Positions 28,117-36,403 are shown, numbered from the stretch's first letter. The stretch: 64,000 nt of DNA from SZUA-309 sp965233675 (GCA_965233675.1 OZ247498.1:3844001-3908000), one strand, 5' to 3'. The notes: generated from the letters alone by a model not told the origin. Made by a program: numbers and translations.

Positions 28117-28655
28117 CCGACGTGCTTTTCTACATCACCACCTTCCTGCTGCAGACCGTGACGATGCTGTTCATCGCCCGCTTTCTACTGCAGGCCTGCC
28201 GGGTCGACTTCTACAATCCCATCTCCCAGGGCATCGTGAAGATCACGGATCCGGTGCTGAAACCCATGCGTCTGGCGCTGCCCGGTTATCGGAATATCGA
28301 CTTCGCCTCCTTTCTGGCCGCGGTCCTCACCCAGATTCTCTTCTTCTATGCCATCGCCGCCATTCTCGGCCAGTTCCCGGGCACCGTCGTGCAGGTGGTG
28401 GTAAACAGCGGCATCCGGGTGGTCTCGTTCATCGTCACCGGCATGTGGTGGGCGATTCTGATCATGATCATCGCCAGCTTTCTCGCACCAGGCAGCTACC
28501 ATCCGGCACTCGCCCTGCTGCAGCAGATCACCGAGCCGCTGCTGGCACCGGCCCGCAAACTGATCCCACCCATGGGCGGCCTCGATTTCTCGCCCATCCT
28601 GGTCTTTCTGCTGATCGGTGTGATCGAGCGCATCCTGCCGCAGCTGTACATCTGA
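28113..28655 (+). CDS. yggT: YggT family integral membrane protein
   Basis: A 180-residue inner-membrane protein with two YGGT repeats, each a pair of hydrophobic segments (first about residues 5-30 and 65-90; second about 100-125 and 155-178). The repeated motifs are RFLLQACRVDFYNPISQGIVKITDP and LLQQITEPLLAPARKLIPPMGGLDFSP, the latter two typical of the family. Function is unknown; YggT proteins have been tied to osmotic or envelope stress. ATGA overlap with proC indicates coupling. Confidence 0.92.
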   Translation: MTDVLFYITTFLLQTVTMLFIARFLLQACRVDFYNPISQGIVKITDPVLKPMRLALPGYRNIDFASFLAAVLTQILFFYAIAAILGQFPGTVVQVVVNSGIRVVSFIVTGMWWAILIMIIASFLAPGSYHPALALLQQITEPLLAPARKLIPPMGGLDFSPILVFLLIGVIERILPQLYI

Positions 28656-28665
28656 GCCGGATGGC

Positions 28666-29841
28666 GTGAGCGATCCCTCTACCAGCAATGCCACCGGAGG
28701 CAGCCCCGGTTCGGTCGGTATCGTCGAACCTAGGACCTTTGTGCATGGGGATGACTTTCTGCTGAAGTGCGGCACCACCCTGTCCGGCTTCGAACTCGTC
28801 TATGAAACCTACGGGACCCTGAACGACGCAGCCAGCAATGCGGTCCTGGTCTGCCACGCACTGTCCGGTGACCATCATGCCGCCGGTCGACACAACGCCG
28901 AGGACACCAAACCCGGCTGGTGGGATGCCTGCATCGGGCCGGGCAAACCCATCGATACCGATCGCTTCTTCGTGGTCAGCCCGAACAACCTGGGTGGTTG
29001 TCATGGCTCCACCGGGCCGCTGACCGAGAATCCGGCGACCAATGAGCCCTGGGGGCCGGATTTCCCCACCGTCACGGTCAGCGACTGGGTCCGTTCCCAA
29101 CGGCTGCTGGCCGATCACCTGGGTATCGAACGGTTCGCGGCGGTGATCGGCGGCAGCCTGGGCGGCATGCAGGCGATGCAGTGGTCGATCGATGCACCGG
29201 ACCGGCTCGGCGCCGCAGTGCTGGTGGCCTCCGCTGCCCGGCTTTCCGCCCAGAATATCGCCTTCAACGAGATCGCCCGACAGGCCATCCTCTCCGATCC
29301 GGAGTTTCACGACGGGCATTACCGGGCTCGGGGTTCCAACCCGGACCTGGGCCTGATGCTGGCGCGCATGGTCGGCCACGTCACCTACCTCTCCGATGAT
29401 GGCATGGGCCGGAAGTTTGGACGGGAAATCAAATCCGGAGACATCGCACAGGGCCGTGACGTGGAATTTCAGGTGGAAAGCTACCTGCACTACCAGGGGC
29501 GTTCCTTCTCCGGTCGCTTCGATGCCAACACCTACCTGTTGATGACCTACGCGCTCGACTACTTCGATCCGGCCAGCGAGTACGACAACGACCTGGTTGC
29601 GGCACTGTCCGGCACCACCTGCGATTTCTGCGTGATTTCCTTTTCATCCGACTGGCGTTTCTCACCGGCCCGTTCCCGGGAGATCACCAACGCCCTGATG
29701 GAGGCGCGCAAGAACGTGGTCAGCTGCGAGATCGAATCGGAACACGGACACGATTCTTTCCTGCTGCCCATCGAGCGCTATTTCGACGTGCTGGGCGGCT
29801 ATTTCCAGCGCCTGGCCAGGGAGCTCGACCTTGCGCGCTGA
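28666..29841 (+). CDS. metX: Homoserine O-acyltransferase (MetX)
   Basis: A 391-residue alpha/beta-hydrolase-fold enzyme that acylates homoserine in methionine synthesis. The nucleophile is in GGSLGGMQAMQW near residue 167, and the catalytic His in ESEHGHDSFLLP near 362. Family landmarks include VCHALSGDHHA and PGKPIDTDRFFVV. Whether the donor is acetyl- or succinyl-CoA cannot be read safely; MetX proteins linked to metW in gammaproteobacteria are often succinyltransferases. The start is GTG. Its end overlaps metW by 11 bases. Confidence 0.93.
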   Translation: MSDPSTSNATGGSPGSVGIVEPRTFVHGDDFLLKCGTTLSGFELVYETYGTLNDAASNAVLVCHALSGDHHAAGRHNAEDTKPGWWDACIGPGKPIDTDRFFVVSPNNLGGCHGSTGPLTENPATNEPWGPDFPTVTVSDWVRSQRLLADHLGIERFAAVIGGSLGGMQAMQWSIDAPDRLGAAVLVASAARLSAQNIAFNEIARQAILSDPEFHDGHYRARGSNPDLGLMLARMVGHVTYLSDDGMGRKFGREIKSGDIAQGRDVEFQVESYLHYQGRSFSGRFDANTYLLMTYALDYFDPASEYDNDLVAALSGTTCDFCVISFSSDWRFSPARSREITNALMEARKNVVSCEIESEHGHDSFLLPIERYFDVLGGYFQRLARELDLAR

Positions 29842-30430
29842 TCTGGCCATCATCGCCGACTTGGTGAATCCGGGTGCCCGGGTGCTCGATCTGGGCTGCG
29901 GCGAAGGAGATCTGCTGGCTCTGCTCAGGCGCGACAAGTCAGTGAACGGCTACGGGCTTGAAATCGACCCGGACAACATCACCACCTGTGTGCGTAAAGG
30001 CGTGAATGTGATCGAGCAGGACCTGGATGCCGGCCTCGACAATTTCGCAGACGACAGTTTCGACATGGTGGTGATGACGGAAACGCTGCAGGCGGTGAAA
30101 GCACCCGTGGAGATGCTGAAAGACATGCTCCGGATCGGCCATGAGTGCATCGTCACCTTCCCGAATTTCGGACACTGGCGCTGCCGTACCTATCTCGCCA
30201 CCCGCGGGCGCATGCCGGTCTCCGAGCACCTGCCGCACAGCTGGTACGACACGCCCAACATTCACCTGTGCACATTTCTCGATTTCGAGCGTCTCTGTCA
30301 GGCAGAGGGGTTCAACATCATCGAGCGTTTCGTGGTGGACGCGGAACACGCCAACCGACCGCTGATCAATCGCTTTCCGAACTTCTTCGGTACGTTCGCC
30401 TTTTATCGACTTGGACGACCTGGATCATGA
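29831..30430 (+). CDS. metW: MetW, methionine biosynthesis methyltransferase-fold protein
   Basis: A 199-residue protein of the MetW family. It has a class I methyltransferase SAM motif, RVLDLGCGEGDLLALL, near residue 17. Other pieces are DMVVMTETLQAVKAPVEML and TFPNFGHWRCR. MetW is required for, or enhances, MetX activity in Pseudomonas-type methionine synthesis. The start is TTG within the last codons of metX, so translation is probably coupled. It overlaps the next gene by four bases. Confidence 0.93.
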   Translation: MRADLAIIADLVNPGARVLDLGCGEGDLLALLRRDKSVNGYGLEIDPDNITTCVRKGVNVIEQDLDAGLDNFADDSFDMVVMTETLQAVKAPVEMLKDMLRIGHECIVTFPNFGHWRCRTYLATRGRMPVSEHLPHSWYDTPNIHLCTFLDFERLCQAEGFNIIERFVVDAEHANRPLINRFPNFFGTFAFYRLGRPGS

Positions 30431-30909
30431 GCCACCCAACCCTGCCCCAGCCTCTGAATTTCCTTCGGGCGGTATGCCGGGTGCTGAGGCACCGCGCAGT
30501 GCTGCTGGCCGCGCTTCTCGTTTGCGTACCGGCCCAGGGCGAACAGAAACAGATGCTCGGGCCCTACGAAGCGCACTATGTGGTGGTGCAATCCACATTC
30601 TTCAGCGAAGCAGTGGCGGAAAAGTACGGGATCGTCCGTGGCCGGGACCGGGCGCTGATGAATCTGTCTTTCCTGGATGCGTCTCAGACGCCGGTCGCCG
30701 TATCCCTCGACGGCATTTCGAAGAATCTGCTGAGCCAGGAAGTCGCGCTGACGTTTCGAGAAGTGCGGGAAGGCCCGGCCATCTACTATCTGGCTGAAGT
30801 CCGGCACACCGACCGGGAAACCCTGCGATTCAGCATCCAGGTCACCACACCGGACGGTGAAGTGCGGGAGATGACCTTCCAGCAGCAGATGTTCTGGGAC
30901 GGCCGGTGA
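30427..30909 (+). CDS. DUF4426 domain exported protein
   Basis: A 160-residue protein. Residues 1-38 look like a signal peptide with a basic n-region and the hydrophobic stretch AVLLAALLVCVPAQG. The mature part fits the DUF4426 family found beside metXW in Pseudomonas. It has no recognised catalytic motif and is predicted to be periplasmic. ATGA overlap with metW and GTGA overlap with rdgB tie it into the operon. A longer frame begins at 30145 but would lie inside metW, so I reject it. Confidence 0.8.
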   Translation: MSHPTLPQPLNFLRAVCRVLRHRAVLLAALLVCVPAQGEQKQMLGPYEAHYVVVQSTFFSEAVAEKYGIVRGRDRALMNLSFLDASQTPVAVSLDGISKNLLSQEVALTFREVREGPAIYYLAEVRHTDRETLRFSIQVTTPDGEVREMTFQQQMFWDGR

Positions 30910-31523
30910 AGGTCGTTCTGGCCAGCGGCAACCCTGGCAAGCTCAAGGAACTGGGGGCACTGCTCGCACCGTTCGGGATGGACCTGGTCGCCCAGGGGAC
31001 ACTTGGCATCCAGCCCGCGGCCGAGACGGGTTGCACCTTCGTCGAGAACGCGCTGGAGAAGGCGAGGCACGCGAGCCGGGCCAGCGGACTGCCTGCCATC
31101 GCCGACGACTCGGGCATATCCGTGGACGCCCTGGAAGGCGAGCCGGGCGTGTACTCCGCCCGCTACGCAGGCCCGAATGCCGACGATGGGGCCAACAACC
31201 GGAAGCTGATCGCCGCGCTGACTGAACGTCGCCTGCTGACGGAAGACGGCACGCCCTCGGCAAGCACCGCCGCCCACTTCTTCTGTGCACTGGTGCTGCT
31301 GCGTCACCCGCTGGATCCCACGCCGCTGATCGCCACCGGCCGCTGGAACGGTCAGATCTGCGGCAGGCCAAGAGGCACCAATGGCTTCGGTTACGATCCC
31401 CATTTCTGGCTGCCCGGGCGTGAACTGACCTCGGCCGAGCTTGCGCCGGTGGAGAAAAACCGGATCAGCCATCGAGCGCTGGCGGTTGCCGCACTGTCCC
31501 GGCAGCTCGGCGAGGCGTACTGA
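30906..31523 (+). CDS. rdgB: dITP/XTP pyrophosphatase (non-canonical purine NTP pyrophosphatase)
   Basis: A 205-residue HAM1/RdgB family enzyme that hydrolyses dITP, ITP and XTP to monophosphates and keeps deaminated purines out of DNA. Motifs are LASGNPGKLKEL at the N-terminus, ADDSGISVDALEGEPGVYSARYAG near residue 66 (the catalytic Asp pair within ADDSG), and GTNGFGYDPHFW near 157. GTG start; coupled to the DUF4426 gene, with hemW directly downstream. Confidence 0.95.
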   Translation: MKVVLASGNPGKLKELGALLAPFGMDLVAQGTLGIQPAAETGCTFVENALEKARHASRASGLPAIADDSGISVDALEGEPGVYSARYAGPNADDGANNRKLIAALTERRLLTEDGTPSASTAAHFFCALVLLRHPLDPTPLIATGRWNGQICGRPRGTNGFGYDPHFWLPGRELTSAELAPVEKNRISHRALAVAALSRQLGEAY

Positions 31524-31524
31524 T

Positions 31525-32673
31525 ATGGCCGGTCTGCCAGCACCCCTGACAGACCCGCACACTCCAGCCAGCGCCTCGGTGTACGTGCACCTGCCCTGGT
31601 GCATACGCAAGTGCCCCTACTGCGACTTCAACTCACATCCACTGAAGGGGTCTCTGCCGGTTCAAGAGTATGTGGCTGCTCTGCTTGACGATCTCGCGCA
31701 GCAGCTGGAGGACCGGGCGGTCACCAACATTCCCACCGTATTCTTCGGCGGTGGTACGCCGAGTCTGTTTCCCGCCGACGCGTTCGGCCGGGTGCTGGAC
31801 CTGTTGAGCAGCAGACTGCCGGCCGGGGCTGAGATCACGATGGAAGCCAATCCCGGAACCACCGAGCACGACGAGCTTGCCGGTTACCGGCAGGTGGGTA
31901 TCAATCGGCTTTCGTTCGGCGCCCAGTCCTTCAACGATGCCAGCCTGATCGATCTGGGTCGCATTCACGACAGTTCGGCGATCCGGAACAGCTTCGAGCT
32001 GGCTCGCAAGGCGGGCTTCGACAATGTGAATCTCGATCTCATGTACGGGCTGCCGAACCAGACGAGAGACGGGGCCCTGGAAGATCTGCAAGCCGCCATC
32101 GCGCTCGATCCGGAACACATCTCCTGGTACCAGCTCACCCTCGAGCCGAAAACCGAATTCGCCCAGCGACCACCGCCACTGCCGGAAGATATCGTTCTGG
32201 AAGGCATGGAACAGGCTGGCTACCGGTTACTTGCAGCCGCCGGCTATCAGCGCTACGAAGTCTCGGCCTACGCGAAGACGGGACGTGAATGCCGGCACAA
32301 CCGCCAGTACTGGACCTTTGCCGACTACCTGGGTGCCGGGGCCGGCGCGCACGGTAAGCGTAGAGGCCCGGACGGCGTCAGCATACGGACACGCAAGGCG
32401 CACCAACCTCGCCTCTATCTCGCCGATCCCACCGCCAGCTTCGAAACGCCCATTGCGGAAGACGCGCTTCCGTCGGAGTTCATGTTGAATGCCCTGCGGC
32501 TGGTCGAGGGGGTCGATCTCGATCGATTCGAGGCAACCACCGGTCTCGATCTCAGCGTTCTGGAGCCGGCACGGAGCGAACAGATACAGGGGGGTCTGCT
32601 CGCGCCCGATCGCCTGGCGGCTACCAGCGCGGGCTATCCGCTCCTGGACAGTCTGATTCAGGGCTATCTGTAG
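31525..32673 (+). CDS. hemW: Radical SAM protein HemW (heme chaperone)
   Basis: A 382-residue radical SAM protein. The iron-sulfur cluster motif is WCIRKCPYCDF (CxxxCxxC) near residue 27; GGGTPSLF is near 74, and the HemN-like C-terminal domain ends the protein. HemW proteins, long misannotated as coproporphyrinogen oxidases, bind heme and deliver it to respiratory proteins. I start at the ATG at 31525, two bases after the rdgB stop; an upstream frame from 31441 overlaps rdgB and is unlikely. It converges with trmB nine bases further on. Confidence 0.94.
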   Translation: MAGLPAPLTDPHTPASASVYVHLPWCIRKCPYCDFNSHPLKGSLPVQEYVAALLDDLAQQLEDRAVTNIPTVFFGGGTPSLFPADAFGRVLDLLSSRLPAGAEITMEANPGTTEHDELAGYRQVGINRLSFGAQSFNDASLIDLGRIHDSSAIRNSFELARKAGFDNVNLDLMYGLPNQTRDGALEDLQAAIALDPEHISWYQLTLEPKTEFAQRPPPLPEDIVLEGMEQAGYRLLAAAGYQRYEVSAYAKTGRECRHNRQYWTFADYLGAGAGAHGKRRGPDGVSIRTRKAHQPRLYLADPTASFETPIAEDALPSEFMLNALRLVEGVDLDRFEATTGLDLSVLEPARSEQIQGGLLAPDRLAATSAGYPLLDSLIQGYL

Positions 32674-32682
32674 GGGGTCGGG

Positions 32683-33345
32683 TCACGGACGGCGCCGGTA
32701 GCTGAGGTCCCGGACCGGGTGACCGAGGCGCTGGCCACGGGCTTCGAAACGGGTGATGTTGCGGTCTGCAAAGCGCTCGGCGAACCCCTCGCCTGCTTCG
32801 TTTTCCAGTCGTGGTTGTGCATTGAGCACGGCGCGCATCTGATCCGCATAGTCCTGCCAGTCCGTCGCCAGGCGCAATCGACCGCCGGGACTCAAGCGCT
32901 CGGCTAACACGGCAGCGAACGCTGGATTGATGAGGCGGCGTTTGCGGTGACGCTTCTTCGGCCAGGGGTCGGGGAAGAATACGCGCACTTCGTCGAGTGC
33001 GCCGGGCGCAATGGCGTGCTCGAGCACGTCCACGGCATCCTCACTGATCACGCGGATGTTATCGATGCCGCGTTCGCTCATGCCTTTGAGCAGGCTGCCG
33101 ATCCCCGGTTCATAGACCTCTATGCCGAGCAGGTTCCAGTCCGGCGAGGCTTCGGCCCAATCGAGCAGCGCTGTGCCGGTGCCGAAGCCAATCTCCAGCC
33201 CAACCGGCCCGGGCCGGGAGAACAGAGACGGCAGATCCAGGCGGTGGGCCCCATCAACAGGCACCAGAACCTCCGGACCGAGCGACGCCAGTGCCCGCGC
33301 CTGGGCACGAGTCAGCCGGCCGCGTTTTCTGAGATAGGTGCTCAC
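32683..33345 (-). CDS. trmB: tRNA (guanine-N7-)-methyltransferase
   Basis: A 220-residue class I methyltransferase that modifies G46 of tRNAs. The SAM motif is GLEIGFGTGTALLDWA near residue 50, and the TrmB signature VFFPDPWPKKRHRKRRLI is near 126. The C-terminus carries the conserved TRFEARGQRLGHPVRDL. It begins a minus-strand stretch shared with DUF423 and rpoH, with an 11-base gap to DUF423. Confidence 0.95.
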   Translation of the reverse strand: MSTYLRKRGRLTRAQARALASLGPEVLVPVDGAHRLDLPSLFSRPGPVGLEIGFGTGTALLDWAEASPDWNLLGIEVYEPGIGSLLKGMSERGIDNIRVISEDAVDVLEHAIAPGALDEVRVFFPDPWPKKRHRKRRLINPAFAAVLAERLSPGGRLRLATDWQDYADQMRAVLNAQPRLENEAGEGFAERFADRNITRFEARGQRLGHPVRDLSYRRRP

Positions 33346-33356
33346 CCGGTTGGACG

Positions 33357-33710
33357 TTACGGGCCGCGGGCGCTGATCGCCAGCGACAGCCAGCCGACGA
33401 TGAAGGCGATGCCACCCAGCGGTGTGACCGGACCGAGGACGGCCGGACCACCCAGCGCCAGCAGGTAGAGACTGCCGGAAAACAGCACGATACCCAGCGC
33501 GAAAGCCCAGCCCGCAACCTTCAATGCCCGGCCCTCAGCCTGAGTGCGTAACCCGGCGCACAGGACGAGCGCCAGAGCGTGTATCAGATGGTATTGAACC
33601 GCGGTCGCCCAGACTTCAGCGCCCCGCTCTGTGAGCACGTCTGTTAACGCATGTGCGCCGAAGGCGCCCAGACAAACGCCTGCGGCGCCGAACAGGGCGC
33701 CGCAGAGCAG
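33357..33710 (-). CDS. DUF423 family small membrane protein, probable CTG start
   Basis: A hydrophobic protein of about 117 residues with four predicted helices. The N-terminal helix contains the family motif GAFGAHALTDV. The ORF continues upstream of the first GTG (33638) with conserved family residues (GAAGVCLGAFGAHAL), yet there is no ATG, GTG or TTG before the in-frame stop near rpoH. A CTG at 33710 is preceded by AGGAA with seven-base spacing, so I propose it as start; an ATC at 33728 is the other candidate. Function unknown. It lies between rpoH and trmB on the same strand. Confidence 0.7.
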   Translation of the reverse strand: MLCGALFGAAGVCLGAFGAHALTDVLTERGAEVWATAVQYHLIHALALVLCAGLRTQAEGRALKVAGWAFALGIVLFSGSLYLLALGGPAVLGPVTPLGGIAFIVGWLSLAISARGP

Positions 33711-33741
33711 ATAAGGATTCCTGGCGATACCGCCTGGCGCG

Positions 33742-34596
33742 TCAGCCGGCCAGGGCCAGCTTCAGCTTCTTCATGGCGTTCTTCTCAATCTGGCGAATGC
33801 GCTCCGCAGAGACGTCATATTCGTTTGCCAGATCCTGCAGCGTGGTCTTGTCATCCGAGAGCCAGCGGCGCTGAATCACATCCCGGCTGCGTTCATCCAG
33901 TCGGAAGAGCGCGTCACTCAGTTTCTCGCTGCTGTCGGCCTGGAAGTCCTGGTCGGCAACGAGATCGGCCGGGTCCGCTTCCGCGGATGCCAGATAGTGC
34001 ACGGGCGCGGTGGCCGCTTCATCGTCATCCGCATCCGCCGGCGATTCATAGGTAAGATCCGTAGCCGCCAGCCGCCCTTCCATCCGGGTGACTTCCTGCT
34101 CGGAAACGCCGAGTTCTTTTGCCACTGCCCTGGTTTCTTCCTGAGTCAGCCAGGCCAGGCGCTTTTTCGAGGAACGGAGGTTGAAGAACAGCTTCCGCTG
34201 CGCCTTGGTGGTGGCGACCTTGACGATCCGCCAGTTGCGCAGGATGAACTCGTGCATCTCCGCCTTGATCCAGTGCACGGCGAAGGACACCAGGCGAACG
34301 CCCACTTCCGGATTGAAGCGCTTGACCGCCTTCATCAGGCCCACATTGCCTTCCTGAATCAGATCGCCTTCGGAGAGACCATAGCCTCGATAGCTGCGAG
34401 CCAGGTGAACGACGAATCTCAGGTGACAGAGCACCAGCTCCCGGGCGGCTTCCAGGTCATTTTCGTAATAGAAGCGCTCAGCCAGCACCTTCTCCTGTTC
34501 CGGGGTCAGTACCGGAAAGGCGCGGATGGTCTGCACATAGGCATCCAGGTCGCGACCCGGCGCCAGAGCATTCAGGGCGATTACGTCCGTTGTCAT
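33742..34596 (-). CDS. rpoH: RNA polymerase heat-shock sigma factor sigma-32
   Basis: A 284-residue sigma factor from the ATG at 34596, which has a strong GGAGG site seven bases upstream. Region 2 contains LVLCHLRFVVHLARSYRGYGL and DLIQEGNVGLMKAVKRF, with the RpoH box QRKLFFNLRSSKKRL near residue 125. Region 4 contains the helix-turn-helix TLQDLANEYDVSAERIRQIE. It directs transcription of heat-shock genes. ftsX lies 120 bases upstream and the two share orientation, but rpoH has its own control region with a CIRCE-like operator. Confidence 0.97.
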   Translation of the reverse strand: MTTDVIALNALAPGRDLDAYVQTIRAFPVLTPEQEKVLAERFYYENDLEAARELVLCHLRFVVHLARSYRGYGLSEGDLIQEGNVGLMKAVKRFNPEVGVRLVSFAVHWIKAEMHEFILRNWRIVKVATTKAQRKLFFNLRSSKKRLAWLTQEETRAVAKELGVSEQEVTRMEGRLAATDLTYESPADADDDEAATAPVHYLASAEADPADLVADQDFQADSSEKLSDALFRLDERSRDVIQRRWLSDDKTTLQDLANEYDVSAERIRQIEKNAMKKLKLALAG

Positions 34597-34637
34597 TGTG
34601 ATACCTCCGGTAACACTCATCTCTTCCTAAGGTGATA

Positions 34638-34664
34638 TTAGCACTCCTATTATAGGACTGCTAA
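34638..34664 (-). promoter_or_regulatory. CIRCE operator (putative HrcA-binding site) upstream of rpoH
   Basis: On the plus strand TTAGCACTC (34638-34646), nine bases CTATTATAG, then GACTGCTAA (34656-34664). The CIRCE consensus is TTAGCACTC-N9-GAGTGCTAA, so 17 of 18 arm positions match and the spacing is exact. The operator encloses the -10 hexamer of the predicted rpoH promoter and lies 42 bases before the rpoH start codon. CIRCE is the binding site of the heat-shock repressor HrcA. HrcA itself is not encoded in this window. Confidence 0.85.
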
Positions 34665-34680
34665 CGTCGGACTTTGTTCC
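34649..34680 (-). promoter_or_regulatory. Predicted rpoH promoter region
   Basis: Reading the minus strand, TATAAT (34654-34649) is a perfect -10 hexamer inside the CIRCE loop, but a sigma-70 -35 hexamer is poor (ACAAAG at 17-base spacing). An overlapping sigma-E-like arrangement exists: GGAACAA (34680-34674), 15 bases, GTCCTA (34658-34653), against a consensus of GGAACTT and GTCTAA. E. coli rpoH also has a sigma-E promoter. Either start would give a leader of about 45 bases. Confidence 0.5.
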
Positions 34681-34685
34681 CTTGA

Positions 34686-34705
34686 GTCACGTTAGTGTCA
34701 CGTTA
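34686..34705. repeat. Direct repeat GTCACGTTA upstream of the rpoH promoter
   Basis: GTCACGTTA occurs at 34686-34694 and 34697-34705, that is, in 11-base phase. It lies just upstream of the predicted rpoH promoter, after the end of ftsX. Helically phased copies could bind a dimeric activator. No known factor is assigned. Confidence 0.5.
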
Positions 34706-34716
34706 ACGTATTGAAT

Positions 34717-35691
34717 TCACAGAATTTCCAGATCCCGAAGCCGGGAGGTGGCCGCCATCAGGGCGCCCAGCACCCCCAGCACGCCCCCGACCACCAGCAG
34801 ACCACCGAGAAACACCGGATCGAAGCCCACCAGATCCAGCTCCTGGGAATAGCTGCCAATTAAACTGCTTAATGGAGCTTCCACAATGACCAGGCACAGG
34901 CTGATCAGCATGGCCGCAATGAGCCCGCCGCCCAGACCGTAAAACGCGCCGAAGTACAGAAACGGTCGCCGCATCTGCCGCTCGGTGGCACCGATGAGTC
35001 TCAACACCTTGAGCTCCTCCAGCCGGGCTTCGATGGCAAGGCGGACGGACGTGGCGGTGACGAGCACGGCACCCACGCCGAACAGCACCCCGAGAATTAC
35101 CCCCAGCCGACTGACCACGGACGTGATGTCCGAAACCCGCTCGAGCCAGGTTTTTTCGACCACCACCTCCTGAACGCCGTCATAACCGGAGACAGTCTCC
35201 GTCATGCTGGTGAGCGCTGCCACGGACACGTCTGCGGACAGGGTCGCTTTCAGCGAAGCGGGCAGCGGATTGGTGTCCAGCAGGTCCAGCGCATCCGCCA
35301 GGTCCGTGAAGCGCCGGAACTCCTCGAGGGCGGCATCCGGATCTGTCACCGTCACCTGCGTGACCCGCTCATCCTCCGTCAGGCGGGACATGACGGCTTC
35401 TATCGTCCCGGCATCCGCGCCAAGTTCAAAATAGGCGGTCAAACCGGGCCGGCCATCCCAGGCGGTCGTCATCGCAGACAGGTTCTGCTGAATCAGATAG
35501 AGCCCGGCGGGCAGTGCCAGGGCAATCCCGACCAGCAGCCAGACCAGCAGACTGGTTCCGAGCCGGGCGCTGATGAAATGCACGGTCTCCCCGCCGATGC
35601 GAACGTGATCGCGCCACCAGGCGCCGACACCGGGCCGGACCGGGGGCCAGGGATCGCTGGCCCGTCGGGGGGCCTGGGTATCAGTGGCCAT
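34717..35691 (-). CDS. ftsX: Cell-division ABC transporter-like membrane protein FtsX
   Basis: A 324-residue protein with four transmembrane segments: one after about residue 45, and three in the C-terminal half (about 180-205, 230-255 and 285-315 in order). The large periplasmic loop after the first helix would engage septal hydrolase activators. It pairs with FtsE. I start at 35691 because GGAGGAA precedes it and it overlaps the ftsE stop by 11 bases; an ATG at 35739 lies deeper in ftsE. Confidence 0.94.
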   Translation of the reverse strand: MATDTQAPRRASDPWPPVRPGVGAWWRDHVRIGGETVHFISARLGTSLLVWLLVGIALALPAGLYLIQQNLSAMTTAWDGRPGLTAYFELGADAGTIEAVMSRLTEDERVTQVTVTDPDAALEEFRRFTDLADALDLLDTNPLPASLKATLSADVSVAALTSMTETVSGYDGVQEVVVEKTWLERVSDITSVVSRLGVILGVLFGVGAVLVTATSVRLAIEARLEELKVLRLIGATERQMRRPFLYFGAFYGLGGGLIAAMLISLCLVIVEAPLSSLIGSYSQELDLVGFDPVFLGGLLVVGGVLGVLGALMAATSRLRDLEIL

Positions 35692-36394
35692 CCCGTTCCT
35701 CCGCCTGATCCTGACGGAGCCGGGTGTCCACCCCATCACGAACGATCATGCCCTGGTCCAGCTCGATGATCCTGACGCCCATGGACTCGATCAGATCACG
35801 ATCGTGGGAGGCGACGATCACCGTGGTCCCCACCTGATTGAACTGCTCAAAGAGCTTCATGATGTCTCTGGACAGTTCCGGATCCAGGTTACCCGTCGGC
35901 TCATCGGCCAGCAGAATCTTCGGCCGGGTGACCACTGCCCGGGCAATGCCGACCCGCTGCTGCTCGCCGGTGGACAGATAGCGCGGAAACAGTCGCTCTT
36001 TTTCCAGCAGACCGACCCGGGACAAGGCCGCCCGGACCCGCCTGGCAATATCCTTCTCCTTCATGCCGCTGATCCTGAGCGGCAGGGACACGTTATCGAA
36101 AACGCTGCGGTGGGAGAGCAGATGATGGTCCTGAAACACAGCGCCCAGATGCTGACGGTAATGGGCAAGGCGCCGGCCGCTCATCCGCGTAACGTTCACC
36201 CCGTTGACGAGGATCTGGCCCCTGGATGGCTGATCCAGGCACAGTAACAACTTCAGAAACGTACTCTTTCCGGCGCCGGAATGTCCGGTGAGAAAAGCCA
36301 TCGCGCCTTCGGCGAATTCCGCGGAAACGTTGACCAGGGCTTCCTGACCGTTGTCAAAGCGTTTGGTGACGCCGTGGAATTCGATTTGCGCCAT
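35681..36394 (-). CDS. ftsE: Cell-division ATP-binding protein FtsE
   Basis: A 237-residue ABC ATPase. Walker A is GHSGAGKST near residue 38, the signature is STGEQQRVGIARA near 138, and Walker B is ILLADEPTGNLD near 160, followed by the His switch ASHDRDL. The usual LSGGEQQR signature is present as LSTGEQQR. FtsEX regulates septal cell-wall hydrolysis. It lies nine bases after ftsY; ftsY-ftsE-ftsX is a conserved operon. Confidence 0.96.
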   Translation of the reverse strand: MAQIEFHGVTKRFDNGQEALVNVSAEFAEGAMAFLTGHSGAGKSTFLKLLLCLDQPSRGQILVNGVNVTRMSGRRLAHYRQHLGAVFQDHHLLSHRSVFDNVSLPLRISGMKEKDIARRVRAALSRVGLLEKERLFPRYLSTGEQQRVGIARAVVTRPKILLADEPTGNLDPELSRDIMKLFEQFNQVGTTVIVASHDRDLIESMGVRIIELDQGMIVRDGVDTRLRQDQAEERDGH

Positions 36395-36403
36395 GAGCCT
36401 CGC

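Noticed and set aside
31441..31524. Longer hemW start inside rdgB
   Set aside because: The extra residues are not HemW-like and overlap rdgB by over 80 bases; the ATG at 31525 fits.
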